The notes under the pieces: model-generated
Told to the model about the DNA's origin: nothing
The model's input: only the letters and a program-made list of their open reading frames with translations
The model's database searches: none
Translations under genes and position numbers: made by a program
Shown here: positions 9,462 to 19,200 of the stretch, one piece after another
Layout: each line of letters opens with the position of its first letter
Numbering within the stretch: the stretch's first letter is position 1
Origin: Hymenobacter crusticola
GTDB taxonomy: Bacteria > Bacteroidota > Bacteroidia > Cytophagales > Hymenobacteraceae
Reading direction: 5' to 3'
Assembly: GCF_002154225.1 (NCBI RefSeq)
Contig: NZ_MTSE01000004.1
Span: 310,001 to 374,000 of the forward strand
Length of the DNA stretch: 64,000 nucleotides

Positions 9462-11207
9462 ATGATAAATGCCGCCCCTGAACCTCAATTAGCCTCGGCC
9501 ACGGAAACTCGGCGTCCACCGCGCCAGTATTTGCCCGAGGATTTTACCGTTACTGATTGGGCTACCCTTGAACCTTATTTTCTGGAGCTTCGCGACCGTA
9601 ACGTCCACTCCTCGGAAGAGCTGGAAAGGTGGCTGCTTGATCGTAGCGAGCTGGAAAGCGTGCTGAGTGAGAACCTAGCTTGGCGCTACATCCAAATGAC
9701 GTGCGACACCCAAGATGCCGTTCGTGCGGAGGCCTTCCAGTACTTTGTGAGTGAGATAGAGCCCAATGTTGCCCCCTACGACCACGCGCTCAACGAGAAG
9801 ATGATGAGCTCGGATTACCTAGGGGGGCTGGATCCGGCACGTTACCGTGTGTTTATCCGCTCCGTGCGGCAAGCCCTGGAAATCTACCGGCCCGAGAACA
9901 TTCCCCTCAAAACGGATATCAGTACCAAACAGCAGCAGTATGCTGCTACGGTAGGCGCCATGACGGTGACCCTCGACGGCGAGGAAATGACTCTGCCTCG
10001 GGCGGCCGACCGGCTCAAAAACCCGGACCGGGCGGTGCGGGAAGAAGCGTGGTATGCCGTGCAAAGCCGCCGTCAACAGGATGCGTTGCCTCTCGATCAA
10101 CTCTTTACCGAACTGATTCAGCTGCGGCACCAAATGGCCTTAAATGCGGACTTTTCTAATTTCCGCGATTATATGTTTGCCGCACTCGGTCGGTTTGACT
10201 ACACGCCCGAAGATTGCTTCGCTTTTCACCGGGCCATCCGCGAAACGGTGGTACCACTCATCGATGAGCTGGACCTAGAGCGGCGCCAGGACCTAGCATT
10301 GCTAGAGCTGCGTCCCTGGGACCTTGATGTGGACGTATCGGGGAAGGCACCGCTGCGGCCCTTCGATACGGGAGAGGAACTGCTGGAGAAAACCATTACC
10401 GTTTTCCAGCGTCTCGATCCTTACCTAGGTGATTGCCTCCGCACGATGCGGCAAATGGGTCACCTCGACTTAGAGTCGCGCAAGGGCAAGGCTCCTGGTG
10501 GCTACAACTATCCGCTCGACGAAACGGGCGTGCCGTTCATTTTTATGAATGCTACCTCGTCGTTGCGCGATGTGGTAACCATGCTGCACGAAGGTGGCCA
10601 TGCTGTGCACAGCTTCCTGACGCGTTCTTTGCCGCTTTCTGCCGATAAGCACCCACCGTCAGAAGTTGCCGAGCTAGCTTCCATGAGTATGGAGCTAATG
10701 AGCATGGACCATTGGGACCTGTTTTTCAACGACGAAGACGAGTTGCGTCGAGCAAAGAAAACGCACTTGGAAAGCGTGTTAGAAACTTTCCCTTGGGTAG
10801 CTACCATCGACAAATTTCAGCATTGGATTTACGAAAATCCGAACCACAGCGTGGAACAGCGCCACAACTGCTGGGTGAAAATTTTTGATGAGTTCAACCA
10901 GCGTACAGTAAGCTGGAAAGGCCTAGAGCGCTTCAAACCCTACATGTGGCAAAAGCAGCTTCATCTTTACGAGGTGCCATTCTATTACATTGAGTATGCC
11001 ATGGCGCAGCTCGGTGCCATTGCCGTATGGCGCAATTTCCGCCAGAATCCGCAGGAAGGTCTTGCAGCTTATAAGCGGGCGTTGGCGCTAGGCTACACGG
11101 CTCCAATTGGCGACATCTATGCCGCTGCCGGTATTCGCTTTGATTTCAGCACTAGCTACTTACGTGCCTTGGCTGATTTTGTGCGCGAGGAAATGGCGAA
11201 GCTATAA
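9462..11207 (+). CDS. pepF: M3 family oligoendopeptidase (PepF-like)
   Basis: 581 residues, no signal peptide, probably cytoplasmic. The zinc site is HEGGH (His376, Glu377, His380), followed by the conserved SEVAELASMSMELM segment, which supplies the third ligand (Glu). The C-terminal PYMWQKQLHLYEVPFYYIEYAMAQLGA block is typical of the M3B oligoendopeptidase F family. Its role is degradation of short intracellular peptides. It is followed at once by a strong hairpin terminator, so it is probably monocistronic. Confidence 0.92.
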   Translation: MINAAPEPQLASATETRRPPRQYLPEDFTVTDWATLEPYFLELRDRNVHSSEELERWLLDRSELESVLSENLAWRYIQMTCDTQDAVRAEAFQYFVSEIEPNVAPYDHALNEKMMSSDYLGGLDPARYRVFIRSVRQALEIYRPENIPLKTDISTKQQQYAATVGAMTVTLDGEEMTLPRAADRLKNPDRAVREEAWYAVQSRRQQDALPLDQLFTELIQLRHQMALNADFSNFRDYMFAALGRFDYTPEDCFAFHRAIRETVVPLIDELDLERRQDLALLELRPWDLDVDVSGKAPLRPFDTGEELLEKTITVFQRLDPYLGDCLRTMRQMGHLDLESRKGKAPGGYNYPLDETGVPFIFMNATSSLRDVVTMLHEGGHAVHSFLTRSLPLSADKHPPSEVAELASMSMELMSMDHWDLFFNDEDELRRAKKTHLESVLETFPWVATIDKFQHWIYENPNHSVEQRHNCWVKIFDEFNQRTVSWKGLERFKPYMWQKQLHLYEVPFYYIEYAMAQLGAIAVWRNFRQNPQEGLAAYKRALALGYTAPIGDIYAAAGIRFDFSTSYLRALADFVREEMAKL

Positions 11208-11218
11208 AGCGGACTACA

Positions 11219-11272
11219 GCCTCAAAACCAAAAGCGGCCCGGAATACTCCGGGCCGCTTTTGGTTTTGAGGC
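11219..11272. terminator. Strong hairpin terminator, bidirectional
   Basis: A 25-bp perfect stem (11219-11243 with 11248-11272) with a 4-nt loop, flanked by A-runs on the left arm and T-runs on the right. It lies between the convergent M3 peptidase and small lipoprotein genes. Confidence 0.9.
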
Positions 11273-11283
11273 TAGCATACTTG

Positions 11284-11646
11284 TTAGTATTGCCCCGACG
11301 TAGGTTGGATTTCAGTGATGCAGGAGATGTGCACCGGTCGGCCCACTTGGCAGGTAGTAGAGCGGTTTATCTCCTGAAACCGAATCATCACTTGCTGACC
11401 TTCGTAGGGTGTGAAACCTTCCCAAACCTGTGCATCCGGCGACAAGCGTACGCCGTTAGGCAGTTCGAGTACAAAACCGCAGCCGTCTAATGCTGTCAGG
11501 TCGCGCACGGTGGCGCGTACGTTGCACTCCGGGCCTACAGTGAGCATGCGTGCATCGCGGCAAGCGGGCGCAACTACCATAATCAATCCCAAAACAAGTG
11601 CCGTAAGAATTCTTGACGGACGTAAAAAATGCGTTTGGGATGACAT
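11284..11646 (-). CDS. Small putative lipoprotein of unknown function
   Basis: 120 residues from the ATG at 11646 (MSSQTHFLRPSRIL). A basic N-terminus, a hydrophobic stretch (TALVLGLIMVVAPAC) and a lipobox-like VAPAC predict export and lipid attachment at Cys29. The mature part contains four further cysteines (ECNVR, DGCGF, TTCQV, ISCIT) that could form disulphides. It reads as a small beta-rich domain (FVLELPNGVRLSPDAQVW). I do not recognise a family. The upstream in-frame start at 11670 would add eight residues and is less likely. Confidence 0.6.
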   Translation of the reverse strand: MSSQTHFLRPSRILTALVLGLIMVVAPACRDARMLTVGPECNVRATVRDLTALDGCGFVLELPNGVRLSPDAQVWEGFTPYEGQQVMIRFQEINRSTTCQVGRPVHISCITEIQPTSGQY

Positions 11647-11856
11647 AGTGAGGGGAAGGGTAAGCAGCACGGAGGCAACTGGTAATTTGATGGTGCAAAA
11701 ATGTAGGAATTAAATCAGTTTGTAATTGATTCTGTCCTTGGTAATAGCGCTTTCTTTAGAAGATATAAGTAATGGATGAAAGGTAACACTTTGTCTACCA
11801 AAGCACAACAATGGTTTGGTACGGGAGGAGTTACCGGCACGAAGCTATGAAGTAGG

Positions 11857-12450
11857 CTATTGCTGAAGCTCAAAGAGCGGAAGCGGCTGTAGCTTGCTGT
11901 ACTTGCCTCCTAGCTTGGAAAGCTGATCTTGGTGCACTTGCAAGTAGTTATTGAACTGCTTAGCCGCCTGGTCGTAGCGCAAACGGTAGCCGACCACTTC
12001 ACCATCCGAAGACTGGATACCCTCCGTTAGATTGCGTATCAATTCGTTTTGCTGACCACCAGTCGGCTGCGCTATTGGGTAAAGCACATGCAGCAGAGAG
12101 TCCTGGGCGGCATCGTAGGCATCGATTTGTGCTGAGCTTGCCATAGTTTGCTGGTTGTAGCGTACATTTTTGAGCCGGTCGTTGGCGCGAGTCAGCTGCT
12201 GAAGCTGGGTGCGGTCGATGCCGGGTTGGTTGGCAAGCTCGCGCAGTACTTGCCGTGTTGCGCTGATCTTGGCGTCGTCGCTGGCAATCATTTGTGTCCA
12301 ACGGGCATCCACAGAGTCGCGTAACACCTCAAGCTGCGCTTTGGCCGCTGCCGGTGACGCTAAATCTACGGTCTTGGGCGACCGATCGGTTTTGCAGGCA
12401 TCAAGGCTAGCAAGCGCAATAAGGAAGGCAAAGGGAAGAATATTTTTCAT
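11857..12450 (-). CDS. Putative lipoprotein, helical, weakly LemA-like
   Basis: 197 residues. MKNILPFAFLIALASLDAC is a lipoprotein signal with the candidate lipidated Cys19. The rest is rich in Gln, Asp, Leu and Arg and looks alpha-helical or coiled. The C-terminal segment (YDQAAKQFNNYLQVHQDQL, then LPLFEL) recalls the YN..V..YN...FPSN...FFE pattern of LemA family proteins, but the match is weak and the length only partly fits. Function unknown. No partner gene is adjacent on this strand. Confidence 0.6.
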   Translation of the reverse strand: MKNILPFAFLIALASLDACKTDRSPKTVDLASPAAAKAQLEVLRDSVDARWTQMIASDDAKISATRQVLRELANQPGIDRTQLQQLTRANDRLKNVRYNQQTMASSAQIDAYDAAQDSLLHVLYPIAQPTGGQQNELIRNLTEGIQSSDGEVVGYRLRYDQAAKQFNNYLQVHQDQLSKLGGKYSKLQPLPLFELQQ

Positions 12451-12484
12451 GGGAGTAATAACGCGTAAACAAAGTTAATTATTC

Positions 12485-12593
12485 GAGTAGCGCGAAGCCT
12501 CAGCTTCGCGTATCGTTGAGCGATAATTATTGCAGTGGAGCTAGCGCACGTGGTTTAATCACCCAAGAAGCCGAAGCTACGTGCGACACTCTG
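12485..12593. repeat. Hairpin-rich intergenic segment, possible degenerate R3-type repeat
   Basis: CGCGAAGC at 12491-12498 pairs perfectly with GCTTCGCG at 12503-12510. The flank GTAGCGCG is the same as the left end of the inverted repeat at 45298. A partly complementary segment (GAAGCTACGTGCG) follows near 12571-12586. It lies between a - strand lipoprotein gene and the + strand thiL. Confidence 0.45.
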
Positions 12594-12613
12594 CGTTGCA
12601 ACGCCATTGCCCT

Positions 12614-12621
12614 TACCTTTG
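12614..12621 (+). promoter_or_regulatory. Bacteroidota-type -7 box for thiL
   Basis: TACCTTTG matches the TAnnTTTG consensus of Bacteroidota promoters. A TTG at 12596-12598 could be the upstream element, although the 15-bp spacing is short. The box lies 24 bp before the thiL ATG. Confidence 0.4.
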
Positions 12622-12645
12622 TCCCACGCTAATCCGCATTCTCTC

Positions 12646-13674
12646 ATGAGCGACGTAACTCCTTTGGAAACCTTAGGCGAATTTGGTTTGATTCGCCGCC
12701 TGCAAAATACCGTTACCCTTCGCCAACCGAGTACTACCCTCGGTATTGGCGACGACGCGGCCATCATCACGCCTGCTCCCGACAACAACATGGTCGTGAG
12801 CACCGACTTACTCGTGGAAGGCGTGCACTTCGACCTAACGTTTGCTCCGCTCAAGCACGTGGGCTATAAAGCGGTGGCTGTCAACGTATCAGATATTGCC
12901 GCCATGAACGCCCTGCCCACCCAGATTGTAGTGGGCCTAGCCATTGGAGCACGCTACTCAGTAGAGGCTATCGAGGAGCTCTACGAAGGCATGCGCCTAG
13001 CGTGCGAAGCTTATAATGTAGACCTTGTGGGGGGCGATACCACCGCCAGCCGAGGTGGTCTCACCATTAGCATCACGGCTATGGGACAAGTACCTAACGG
13101 GCAAGCGGTGCGCCGCAGCGGAGCTCAACCCAACGACCTCATCTGCGTGACCGGCGACCTAGGAGGTGCGTTCATGGGGTTGCAAGTGCTAGAGCGCGAA
13201 AAGCAAGCCTTCCTCGCCGACCCCGACATGCAGCCCGAACTCGGCAACTACGGCTATGTGGTGCAGCGCCAGCTCCGCCCCGAAGCCCGCATGGATATCG
13301 TGCACGAACTGAAGGACCTAGGTATCACGCCTACCAGCATGATCGATATTTCCGATGGGCTAGCTTCCGAGCTGTTGCATCTGTGCGCTGCTTCGGGCGC
13401 GGGTGCCCGCATTTTTTCCGAGAACCTGCCCATCGCTAATCCCACGTTGGAAGCAGCTAGCGAGTTTAATCTCGACCCCATCATGTGCATGCTCAATGGT
13501 GGCGAAGATTACGAACTGCTCTTCACGGTGCCACTTTCTGACTACGACAAGCTCAAGCACCACCCTGATATTACCATCATCGGCAACATGATGGTGAAGA
13601 GCGAAGGGGCGAACCTAGTAACCAAAGCTGGCCAGCCGGTGCCGCTGCAAGCGCAAGGCTTCACTCATTTCTAG
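12646..13674 (+). CDS. thiL: Thiamine-monophosphate kinase
   Basis: Phosphorylates thiamine monophosphate to thiamine diphosphate, the last step of cofactor synthesis. 342 residues from the ATG at 12646 (MSDVTPLETLGEFGLIRRL); an upstream in-frame ATG was rejected because the family starts at this GEFxLI motif. Conserved segments are LGIGDDAAII (ATP and Mg binding), STDLLVEGVHFDL, YKAVAVNVSDIAAMNALPTQ, VGGDTTAS, ITAMGQVP, DISDGLASELLHLC and NGGEDYELLFTV. No other thiamine gene is nearby. The repeat element R1 copy 2 begins at the base after the stop codon. Confidence 0.95.
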   Translation: MSDVTPLETLGEFGLIRRLQNTVTLRQPSTTLGIGDDAAIITPAPDNNMVVSTDLLVEGVHFDLTFAPLKHVGYKAVAVNVSDIAAMNALPTQIVVGLAIGARYSVEAIEELYEGMRLACEAYNVDLVGGDTTASRGGLTISITAMGQVPNGQAVRRSGAQPNDLICVTGDLGGAFMGLQVLEREKQAFLADPDMQPELGNYGYVVQRQLRPEARMDIVHELKDLGITPTSMIDISDGLASELLHLCAASGAGARIFSENLPIANPTLEAASEFNLDPIMCMLNGGEDYELLFTVPLSDYDKLKHHPDITIIGNMMVKSEGANLVTKAGQPVPLQAQGFTHF

Positions 13675-13872
13675 ACCACGGATTCGAGCGGATTTTTCGG
13701 ATGCCACGGATTTTGTGGATGGCTTGTTTCTGCACCTACTCTTACCCAGAAGTTATTCTTCAAAAAATAGAAAGCCTTCCCAGCAGTGGGAAGGCTTTCT
13801 ATTGACTAAAACCTAGGTTATTGATCGTCCACAAAATCCGTGGCATCCGAAAAATCCGCTCGAATCCGTGGT
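13675..13872. repeat. Inverted repeat element R1, copy 2, with nested hairpin
   Basis: Outer arms start ACCACGGATTCG and end CGAATCCGTGGT; the CGGATTTTTC and CACGGATTTTGTGG blocks match copies 1 and 3. Inside is a second perfect hairpin with a 17-bp stem (13766-13782 with 13787-13803, loop GCAG) and AATAGAAAG at its base. The element fills exactly the space between two convergent stop codons. Confidence 0.9.
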
Positions 13873-14247
13873 TCAGTCTTCCGGGTAGGGGATGTACACG
13901 AAGTTGGTGAACTCCTCATCCAGCACGAAGAGGCAGCAGTACTCATTCGGCTCTTTGTAGGTCTGCTCGAAGGCTTCCACATTTTCCGGTGAAATGATCT
14001 GTTGCTGCACGAAGAGCTCGAGGTACGAGGCAAATACATGCCACTCCAGATTTAGCTCATCAGCATTCACCAGCAAGCCACCAAGCGGCACTTCCTGGCG
14101 AGCAAACACGAAAATTGGGTACTTGGAAATGTCGCGCTTCCGAATTTGCGACGACGCTTCCATCAGCGTATCAGAAACCGTAGCGAAATCCTTGGTGATG
14201 GTACCTAGGTATTTGCCGTTCAATTCGGGGTCGTTGGCGTAGTCCAT
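13873..14247 (-). CDS. Conserved hypothetical protein (124 aa)
   Basis: 124 residues from the ATG at 14247 (MDYANDPELNGKYLGTIT). It is acidic and soluble with no signal peptide or membrane segment. A hydrophobic, aromatic C-terminus (EYCCLFVLDEEFTNFVYIPYPED) suggests a small alpha/beta fold. It follows the 115-residue protein upstream by 19 bp and ends at repeat R1 copy 2. I do not recognise a family. The upstream extension to 14334 overlaps the preceding gene and was not used. Confidence 0.65.
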   Translation of the reverse strand: MDYANDPELNGKYLGTITKDFATVSDTLMEASSQIRKRDISKYPIFVFARQEVPLGGLLVNADELNLEWHVFASYLELFVQQQIISPENVEAFEQTYKEPNEYCCLFVLDEEFTNFVYIPYPED

Positions 14248-14266
14248 AGAGGGTAATAAAGAAGAA

Positions 14267-14614
14267 TTAGTTGAATAAATGGGATACCCAATTAATGAAT
14301 CGGTTCGATAAACGCTTTGTACCCCATAACCCATACTTGTATGGAATTAATTCTTTCAGCCGTTCCACAACTCTAAAATCTTCACAACTAGTCAACAAGG
14401 AAGAGTTAAGCTCTTTTGCACAAGCGTCTTCAGTAAGTCCATTCTTGATGAGGTACAAGTTCTGTAAAGCATTATCAATCAAAAAGCAATCTTCATCTTG
14501 CAGCAGGCAAGATGTTTCGGCTTTAAGAGTCTGTATCCCTTCGCGACTACGAAGCCAGTTTTCCCAGTTGCCTTTATAGTGCACGTAAAAATCTAGCTTT
14601 TCGTGGGTCAGCAT
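14267..14614 (-). CDS. Hypothetical protein (115 aa), AT-rich
   Basis: 115 residues beginning MLTHEKLDFYVHYKGNWENW, no signal peptide. Contains a DNALQNLYLIKNGL helix-like segment and SLLTSCEDFRVVERLKELI. Base composition is visibly AT-richer than the flanking genes and codon use differs (AAT, TTA, TCT, AGT), which suggests recent acquisition or relaxed selection. Spacing of 18 bp from rlmD and 19 bp to the next gene makes a three-gene - strand cluster. No family recognised. Confidence 0.6.
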   Translation of the reverse strand: MLTHEKLDFYVHYKGNWENWLRSREGIQTLKAETSCLLQDEDCFLIDNALQNLYLIKNGLTEDACAKELNSSLLTSCEDFRVVERLKELIPYKYGLWGTKRLSNRFINWVSHLFN

Positions 14615-14632
14615 GATATATAGGTGTGGACC

Positions 14633-16042
14633 TTACCGCAACTCTAGCAGTACCACGTTCTCCACATGGTGTGTATGCGGGAACATATCCACCGGCTGCA
14701 CGCGCGTCACTTGGTACGCTTCATCTAGCAGCTCAAGGTCGCGGGCTTGGGTAGCGGGGTTGCAGCTCACGTACACGATGCGCGGAGCCCGCATTTCGAG
14801 CAGGCGTTGCACCACATCCACGTGCATGCCGGCGCGGGGCGGATCGGTAATGACGACGTCGGGGTGGCCATGCGCGGCGATGAACTCGGCCGACAGTACG
14901 TCCTTCATATCGCCAGCGTGGAATTCGGTGTTAGTGACGTTGTTGATTTCCGAGTTAACGCGGGCGTCAGCCACGGCTTGCTCCACGTACTCCACGCCTA
15001 CTACATGCCTAGCTTGGCGGGCCACAAAGTTGGCGATGGTGCCGGCGCCGGTGTACAGGTCATACACCAACTCATTGCCGGTGAGGCCAGCAAAGTCGCG
15101 GGCAATTTTGTAGAGCCCGTAAGCGCCTTCCGAGTTGGTTTGGTAGAACGACTTCGGCCCGACGCGGAAGCGCAAGCCTTCCATCTCCTCGTGTATGTAC
15201 GGCTCGCCTTTGTAGCACACCACCTCTAGGTCGTGGAAGGTTTCGTTGCCCTTGTCGTTGAGCACGTAGTTCAGCGAGGTGATCTGCGGAAACTTCTCAT
15301 AGATGTAATCGAGTAGCGGCTCAATGGCTTGGTGCTGACGGTAGCATTGCAGTATCACCATCAGGTCGCCGGTGTTGGCGGTGCGGATAATTAGGTTGCG
15401 CAGCAACCCCGTTTGCTTTACCAAGTTGCCGAAACGCAGCTCATGCTCACGGGCGTACTCCCGGATGGCTAGCCGGATCCCATTGCTAGGTTCTGGCTGA
15501 AGCCAGCAGTGCTCAATGTCAATAATCTTATCGAAGCGGGAGGGCGTGTGGAAACCTAGCACGCGACGGTCGTATTCCTGCGTCTCGTCCTGAATTTGCT
15601 CAGCGGTAAGCCAACCCATAAAGCTGAATGTATATTCGAGCTTGTTGCGGTAATAGGTAAGCGCGGGCGAGTGTTTGATCGGCAACACCTCGGGAAGCGC
15701 TACTTTACCAATGCGCTCCAACGTGTCTTCCACCTGCTGCTGCTTGTAGTGTAGCTGGGTATCGTAGCCGATATGCTGCCACTTGCAGCCGCCACACACA
15801 CCAAAGTGTTGGCAGAACGGCTCCACCCGCAGATCAGAGTACTTATGGAAGTGGGTGGGAACGGCTTCTAGGAAGCTCTTCTTGGATTTTGTAATACGCA
15901 GGTCGACCACATCGCCAGGCGCGACGCCCGTCACGAAGATGACCATGTTGTTGTGGCGCACGAGGCATTTGCCCTCGGCCACCATGTCGGTTATTTCGAC
16001 TTCGCGGAGTGCCTCCGCCGGAATTTTTGCTGCTTTGCTCAC
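14633..16042 (-). CDS. rlmD: 23S rRNA (uracil-5-)-methyltransferase RlmD
   Basis: 469 residues from a GTG (MSKAAKIPAEALREVEI). An N-terminal TRAM domain (residues 12-70) is followed by an iron-sulphur cysteine set (FCQHFGVCGGCKWQ with a further Cys later) and a Rossmann methyltransferase domain. The SAM site reads VYDLYTGAGTIANF. VITDPPRAG and VYVSCNPATQARDL are the RumA/TrmA-type motifs, the latter with the catalytic cysteine. It uses SAM to methylate C5 of a uridine in 23S rRNA. Repeat R1 copy 3 lies 15 bp upstream of its start. Confidence 0.93.
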   Translation of the reverse strand: MSKAAKIPAEALREVEITDMVAEGKCLVRHNNMVIFVTGVAPGDVVDLRITKSKKSFLEAVPTHFHKYSDLRVEPFCQHFGVCGGCKWQHIGYDTQLHYKQQQVEDTLERIGKVALPEVLPIKHSPALTYYRNKLEYTFSFMGWLTAEQIQDETQEYDRRVLGFHTPSRFDKIIDIEHCWLQPEPSNGIRLAIREYAREHELRFGNLVKQTGLLRNLIIRTANTGDLMVILQCYRQHQAIEPLLDYIYEKFPQITSLNYVLNDKGNETFHDLEVVCYKGEPYIHEEMEGLRFRVGPKSFYQTNSEGAYGLYKIARDFAGLTGNELVYDLYTGAGTIANFVARQARHVVGVEYVEQAVADARVNSEINNVTNTEFHAGDMKDVLSAEFIAAHGHPDVVITDPPRAGMHVDVVQRLLEMRAPRIVYVSCNPATQARDLELLDEAYQVTRVQPVDMFPHTHHVENVVLLELR

Positions 16043-16057
16043 GAGGCAAAGTTACAT

Positions 16058-16248
16058 CTGAACCACGGATTCGAGCGGATTTTTCGGATGCCACGGATTT
16101 TGTGGACAATTCTTTTTCAGTGTTCAGTAGTACTTCGGAAAATAGAAAGGCCTTCCTGGCTATGGAAAGGCTTTTCTATTTTCCGAAGTACGGCTTGCAA
16201 CTACAAAATCCGTGAAATCCGAAAAATCCGCTCGAATCCGTGGTTCAG
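16058..16248. repeat. Inverted repeat element R1, copy 3, with nested hairpin
   Basis: Arms CTGAACCACGG ... CCGTGGTTCAG enclose the same CGGATTTTTC and CACGGATTTTGTGG blocks as copy 2. The interior holds a second hairpin (16130-16191), a 19-bp perfect outer stem beginning GTACTTCGGAAAATAG with a bulged GGCCTTCC/GGAAAGGC apex. The AATAGAAAG core is shared with the nested hairpin of copy 2. It lies between rlmD and a large T9SS gene, both on the - strand. Confidence 0.9.
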
Positions 16249-16254
16249 GAAGGG

Positions 16255-19200
16255 CTACCGCACAATCTCGAACCAGCCCTTTTTCTTGGTGCCGTCGGCT
16301 AGCTTAAACACGTAGTAGTACACACCCGCCGAAGCTCCCTCGCCGCCCCAAGTGTTGCGGTAGTTGGAAGTCGAGTAAATCTCTTTCCCCCAGCGGTTGA
16401 ATATGGTGAAGGTGTTGCCGGGATAAAGTTGCACGTTGTCGATGTACACCACGTCGTTCACTCCATCGCCGTTGGGTGTGATGATATTATAGAACGCCAA
16501 TGGGTTCTCAAATTCCACGCACGCCTCGTTAGAGAGCGAAGGACCTAGGTTCGCGACTGACGAAACAGCCCGGATGCGAAAACATTGGTTGAAGCCTTGC
16601 GCGCCGGTGATCAACTCCTGCGTGTACTGCGTGCCGCTAGTCGCAGGCACGGTTTGTACTAATTCTTCCGCGCCTCCATCTACGCGGCGGTAGATAGCAT
16701 ATTGCGTGATGCTAAGACCTAGGTAGGCGTTCCAGCGTAGCGTTACGCGGCCCTCGTCACGCCCGCCTTGGCCTGGCGTAGCTACTGCTTCGAGGCGGAC
16801 GGTGGTGTGTTCGGTACTGCTGAGTACCGTGCCGCAAGCATTGGTTAGTTGCAGCTGATACTGGTAAGCCTGGGCATCGGCATCAGCGTTGGTATCGGAG
16901 AAGGTAGCGGCAGTGTTGGCCACGTTGCCGACGTTCATATAAGCACCGGTGCTGCCTGCATCACGCCGCAGAATGTTGATGCGGTTGCCATTACCAGCGT
17001 TGCTAATAGCTGCTAGGTTCAGGTTAATCTTGGTGTCGCTCTGCGCATCTACGGAAGCTAGCTGTAGGTTGAGGCTAACGTTGTCGGGGGTGACGGTAAG
17101 CGTGTTAATGGCGCTGTTGCAGCCGAAGCTAGAGGTTTCGGTCACGCTGATCGTCTTAGCTGCTGTGCCGGCAGTGAAGTTTACCACGATGCCGTTAGTG
17201 CCTTGGCCGCTTACAACGGTGCCCCCTCCAATGGTCCACTGGAAGGAAGAGCCGGCGAGACCCGTTACGGAGTAGCGCAAGCCGCTCAGGTTTTCCGGGC
17301 ATACACTGCGCGGACCATTGATGGTCACCGGCGCAGGCGTCGGATCGACAATGAACTGCTTCGTGTAAACTGGTCCCGCACAGCCACTGGCGTTGGTTTC
17401 GCGAGCTGTAAGCGTATAAGTTCCTGCCGCAGGCGTCGTGAATATAGCCGTGCTGGTTGTGCTGGCAAGGGCTGTACCGTTCAGCGCAAACTGATACTTG
17501 GAGCTAGCTGCGCCGGGCAATGAGAAGCTGATGGTGCCACTGCTCGCGCACACTCGATCTGGACCGCTAAGCGCCAAGTTAGCCGATGGCGAGGGCAACA
17601 CGTTTACATATAAGGTATCTGACTGCCCTAGGCACCGAATAGCAGCGCTTGGGTTGCTGGTCTCGGTTACGACGATTTTGCCCACGCCTACTTGGTTCCA
17701 GCGCACCTGCACCGAAGCTAGGTTAGTGCTCACTTGCGTACCCCCAATAACTTGCCAAGCGTAAGCAGAGCCATTAGTATAGAGCGTTTGGTAAGTAAAG
17801 AGCCCATCGGCCTGGCATACGCTAAGCGGGCCGGTTGGCCGTGCGGTAGCAAGCTGCCGATTGATGCGTACCGGCAAAGCAATGGTATCGGAGGAACAAC
17901 CGAAGGAGTTCAGCGTGAAGGCTTTGACACTAGCGTTAGCATTTGTGTCGCCCCAATTCACCGTGATGGTATTGGTGCCCTGGCCGCTGGCAATACTACC
18001 ACCCGCTACCACCCACTGATACGCCGTGTTGCGCGGATTGCGGATGCTATACGTTACGCCTTGCACCGTTGGGCACACGGAAGCTGTGCCGTTGATGCTA
18101 TCCGTCGCCGGCCGCGGATTCACGGTAATACGCACCGTGCTGATAGCGGTGCAGCCACCTGCGGCGGTAGCCGTCACGGTATAAGTTAGCGTAAGGGGGC
18201 TGGCTGTGGTGTTTATGGCAGTGAGCAGAGGCTGGGCATCCGTGGCACTGTTCAAGTTGGCAACAGGGCTCCATTGATAGCTTAGTCCTGGTAACGCAGG
18301 GGTACCTAGCCTGATGCGCTTATCGGCGCATAATGTAGCGTCGGGCCCGGCATTGGCCACCGCTGCTGCATTCACCGTCACGACTACCTGCCGGGTACCC
18401 GTGCATTGGCCGTTCGTAGAGGTTACTGTGTAGGTGGTGGTTTGGGTTGGGCTAACCGTAATGGAGGAGCCGCTAAACGTCTGGCCGCCACCCGTCCATG
18501 TGTAGTTGAGCCCGCCCGCAACGGTCAGCGTCGCATCGCTTCCCAAGCAAATAGAAGATGCGCTTGGCGTGATCGTCAACTCAACGGGCCGTACCTCCAC
18601 CATCCGCGAAACGGAGTCGGAAAGGCACCCTTGCGAGGAGAGGCTACGAACCGTAATGCGCCCGGTCCCGATAGTATTCCAGCGCACCTGCACGGTGTTG
18701 CCGGTGCTAGCGCCCTGAATTGCGCCGCCGTATACGCGCCACTGATACGTACCAGCCGAGGCGCCCCCCGCAGTATACGTGTACGCAGCGCTCCGGTCGC
18801 AGATGGTGTTATCGCCGGTTAAGCTGGCTGGACTCGCCGCTTTTACTACGGTAACCTGAAACACTTCCGACACACTCTTGGCCCCGCAGGTGACGTCGGT
18901 GGCCGTCACGACTACGTCGTAGGGAGCCAAGCGCGCATTTCCGCATTTGGAGTTGAACACGAACTGCCCGTTGACACTGCCGCCCGTTCCAGTGACGGAG
19001 GCCGTGCCCGTCACGTTGCCCGGCTGCACGACGCCGGGCTGACCGGCAAAACTCGCATCAAAGCCTCCCGCACCATCCAGCAACACGCTGTTCACGCGCA
19101 GAGTTATCGGATTGCCATCAGCATCGGTGGAAGCTAGGTTGAAGTTGACGGATTGTCCTTCTTCAATAGTAAAGGAGCGTGTAGCGAGCGTAGGCGCAGT

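Noticed and set aside
12451..12645. TPP riboswitch before thiL
   Set aside because: No CUGAGA-type core; the hairpins are repeat-like, and the candidate promoter is only 24 bp from the ATG.
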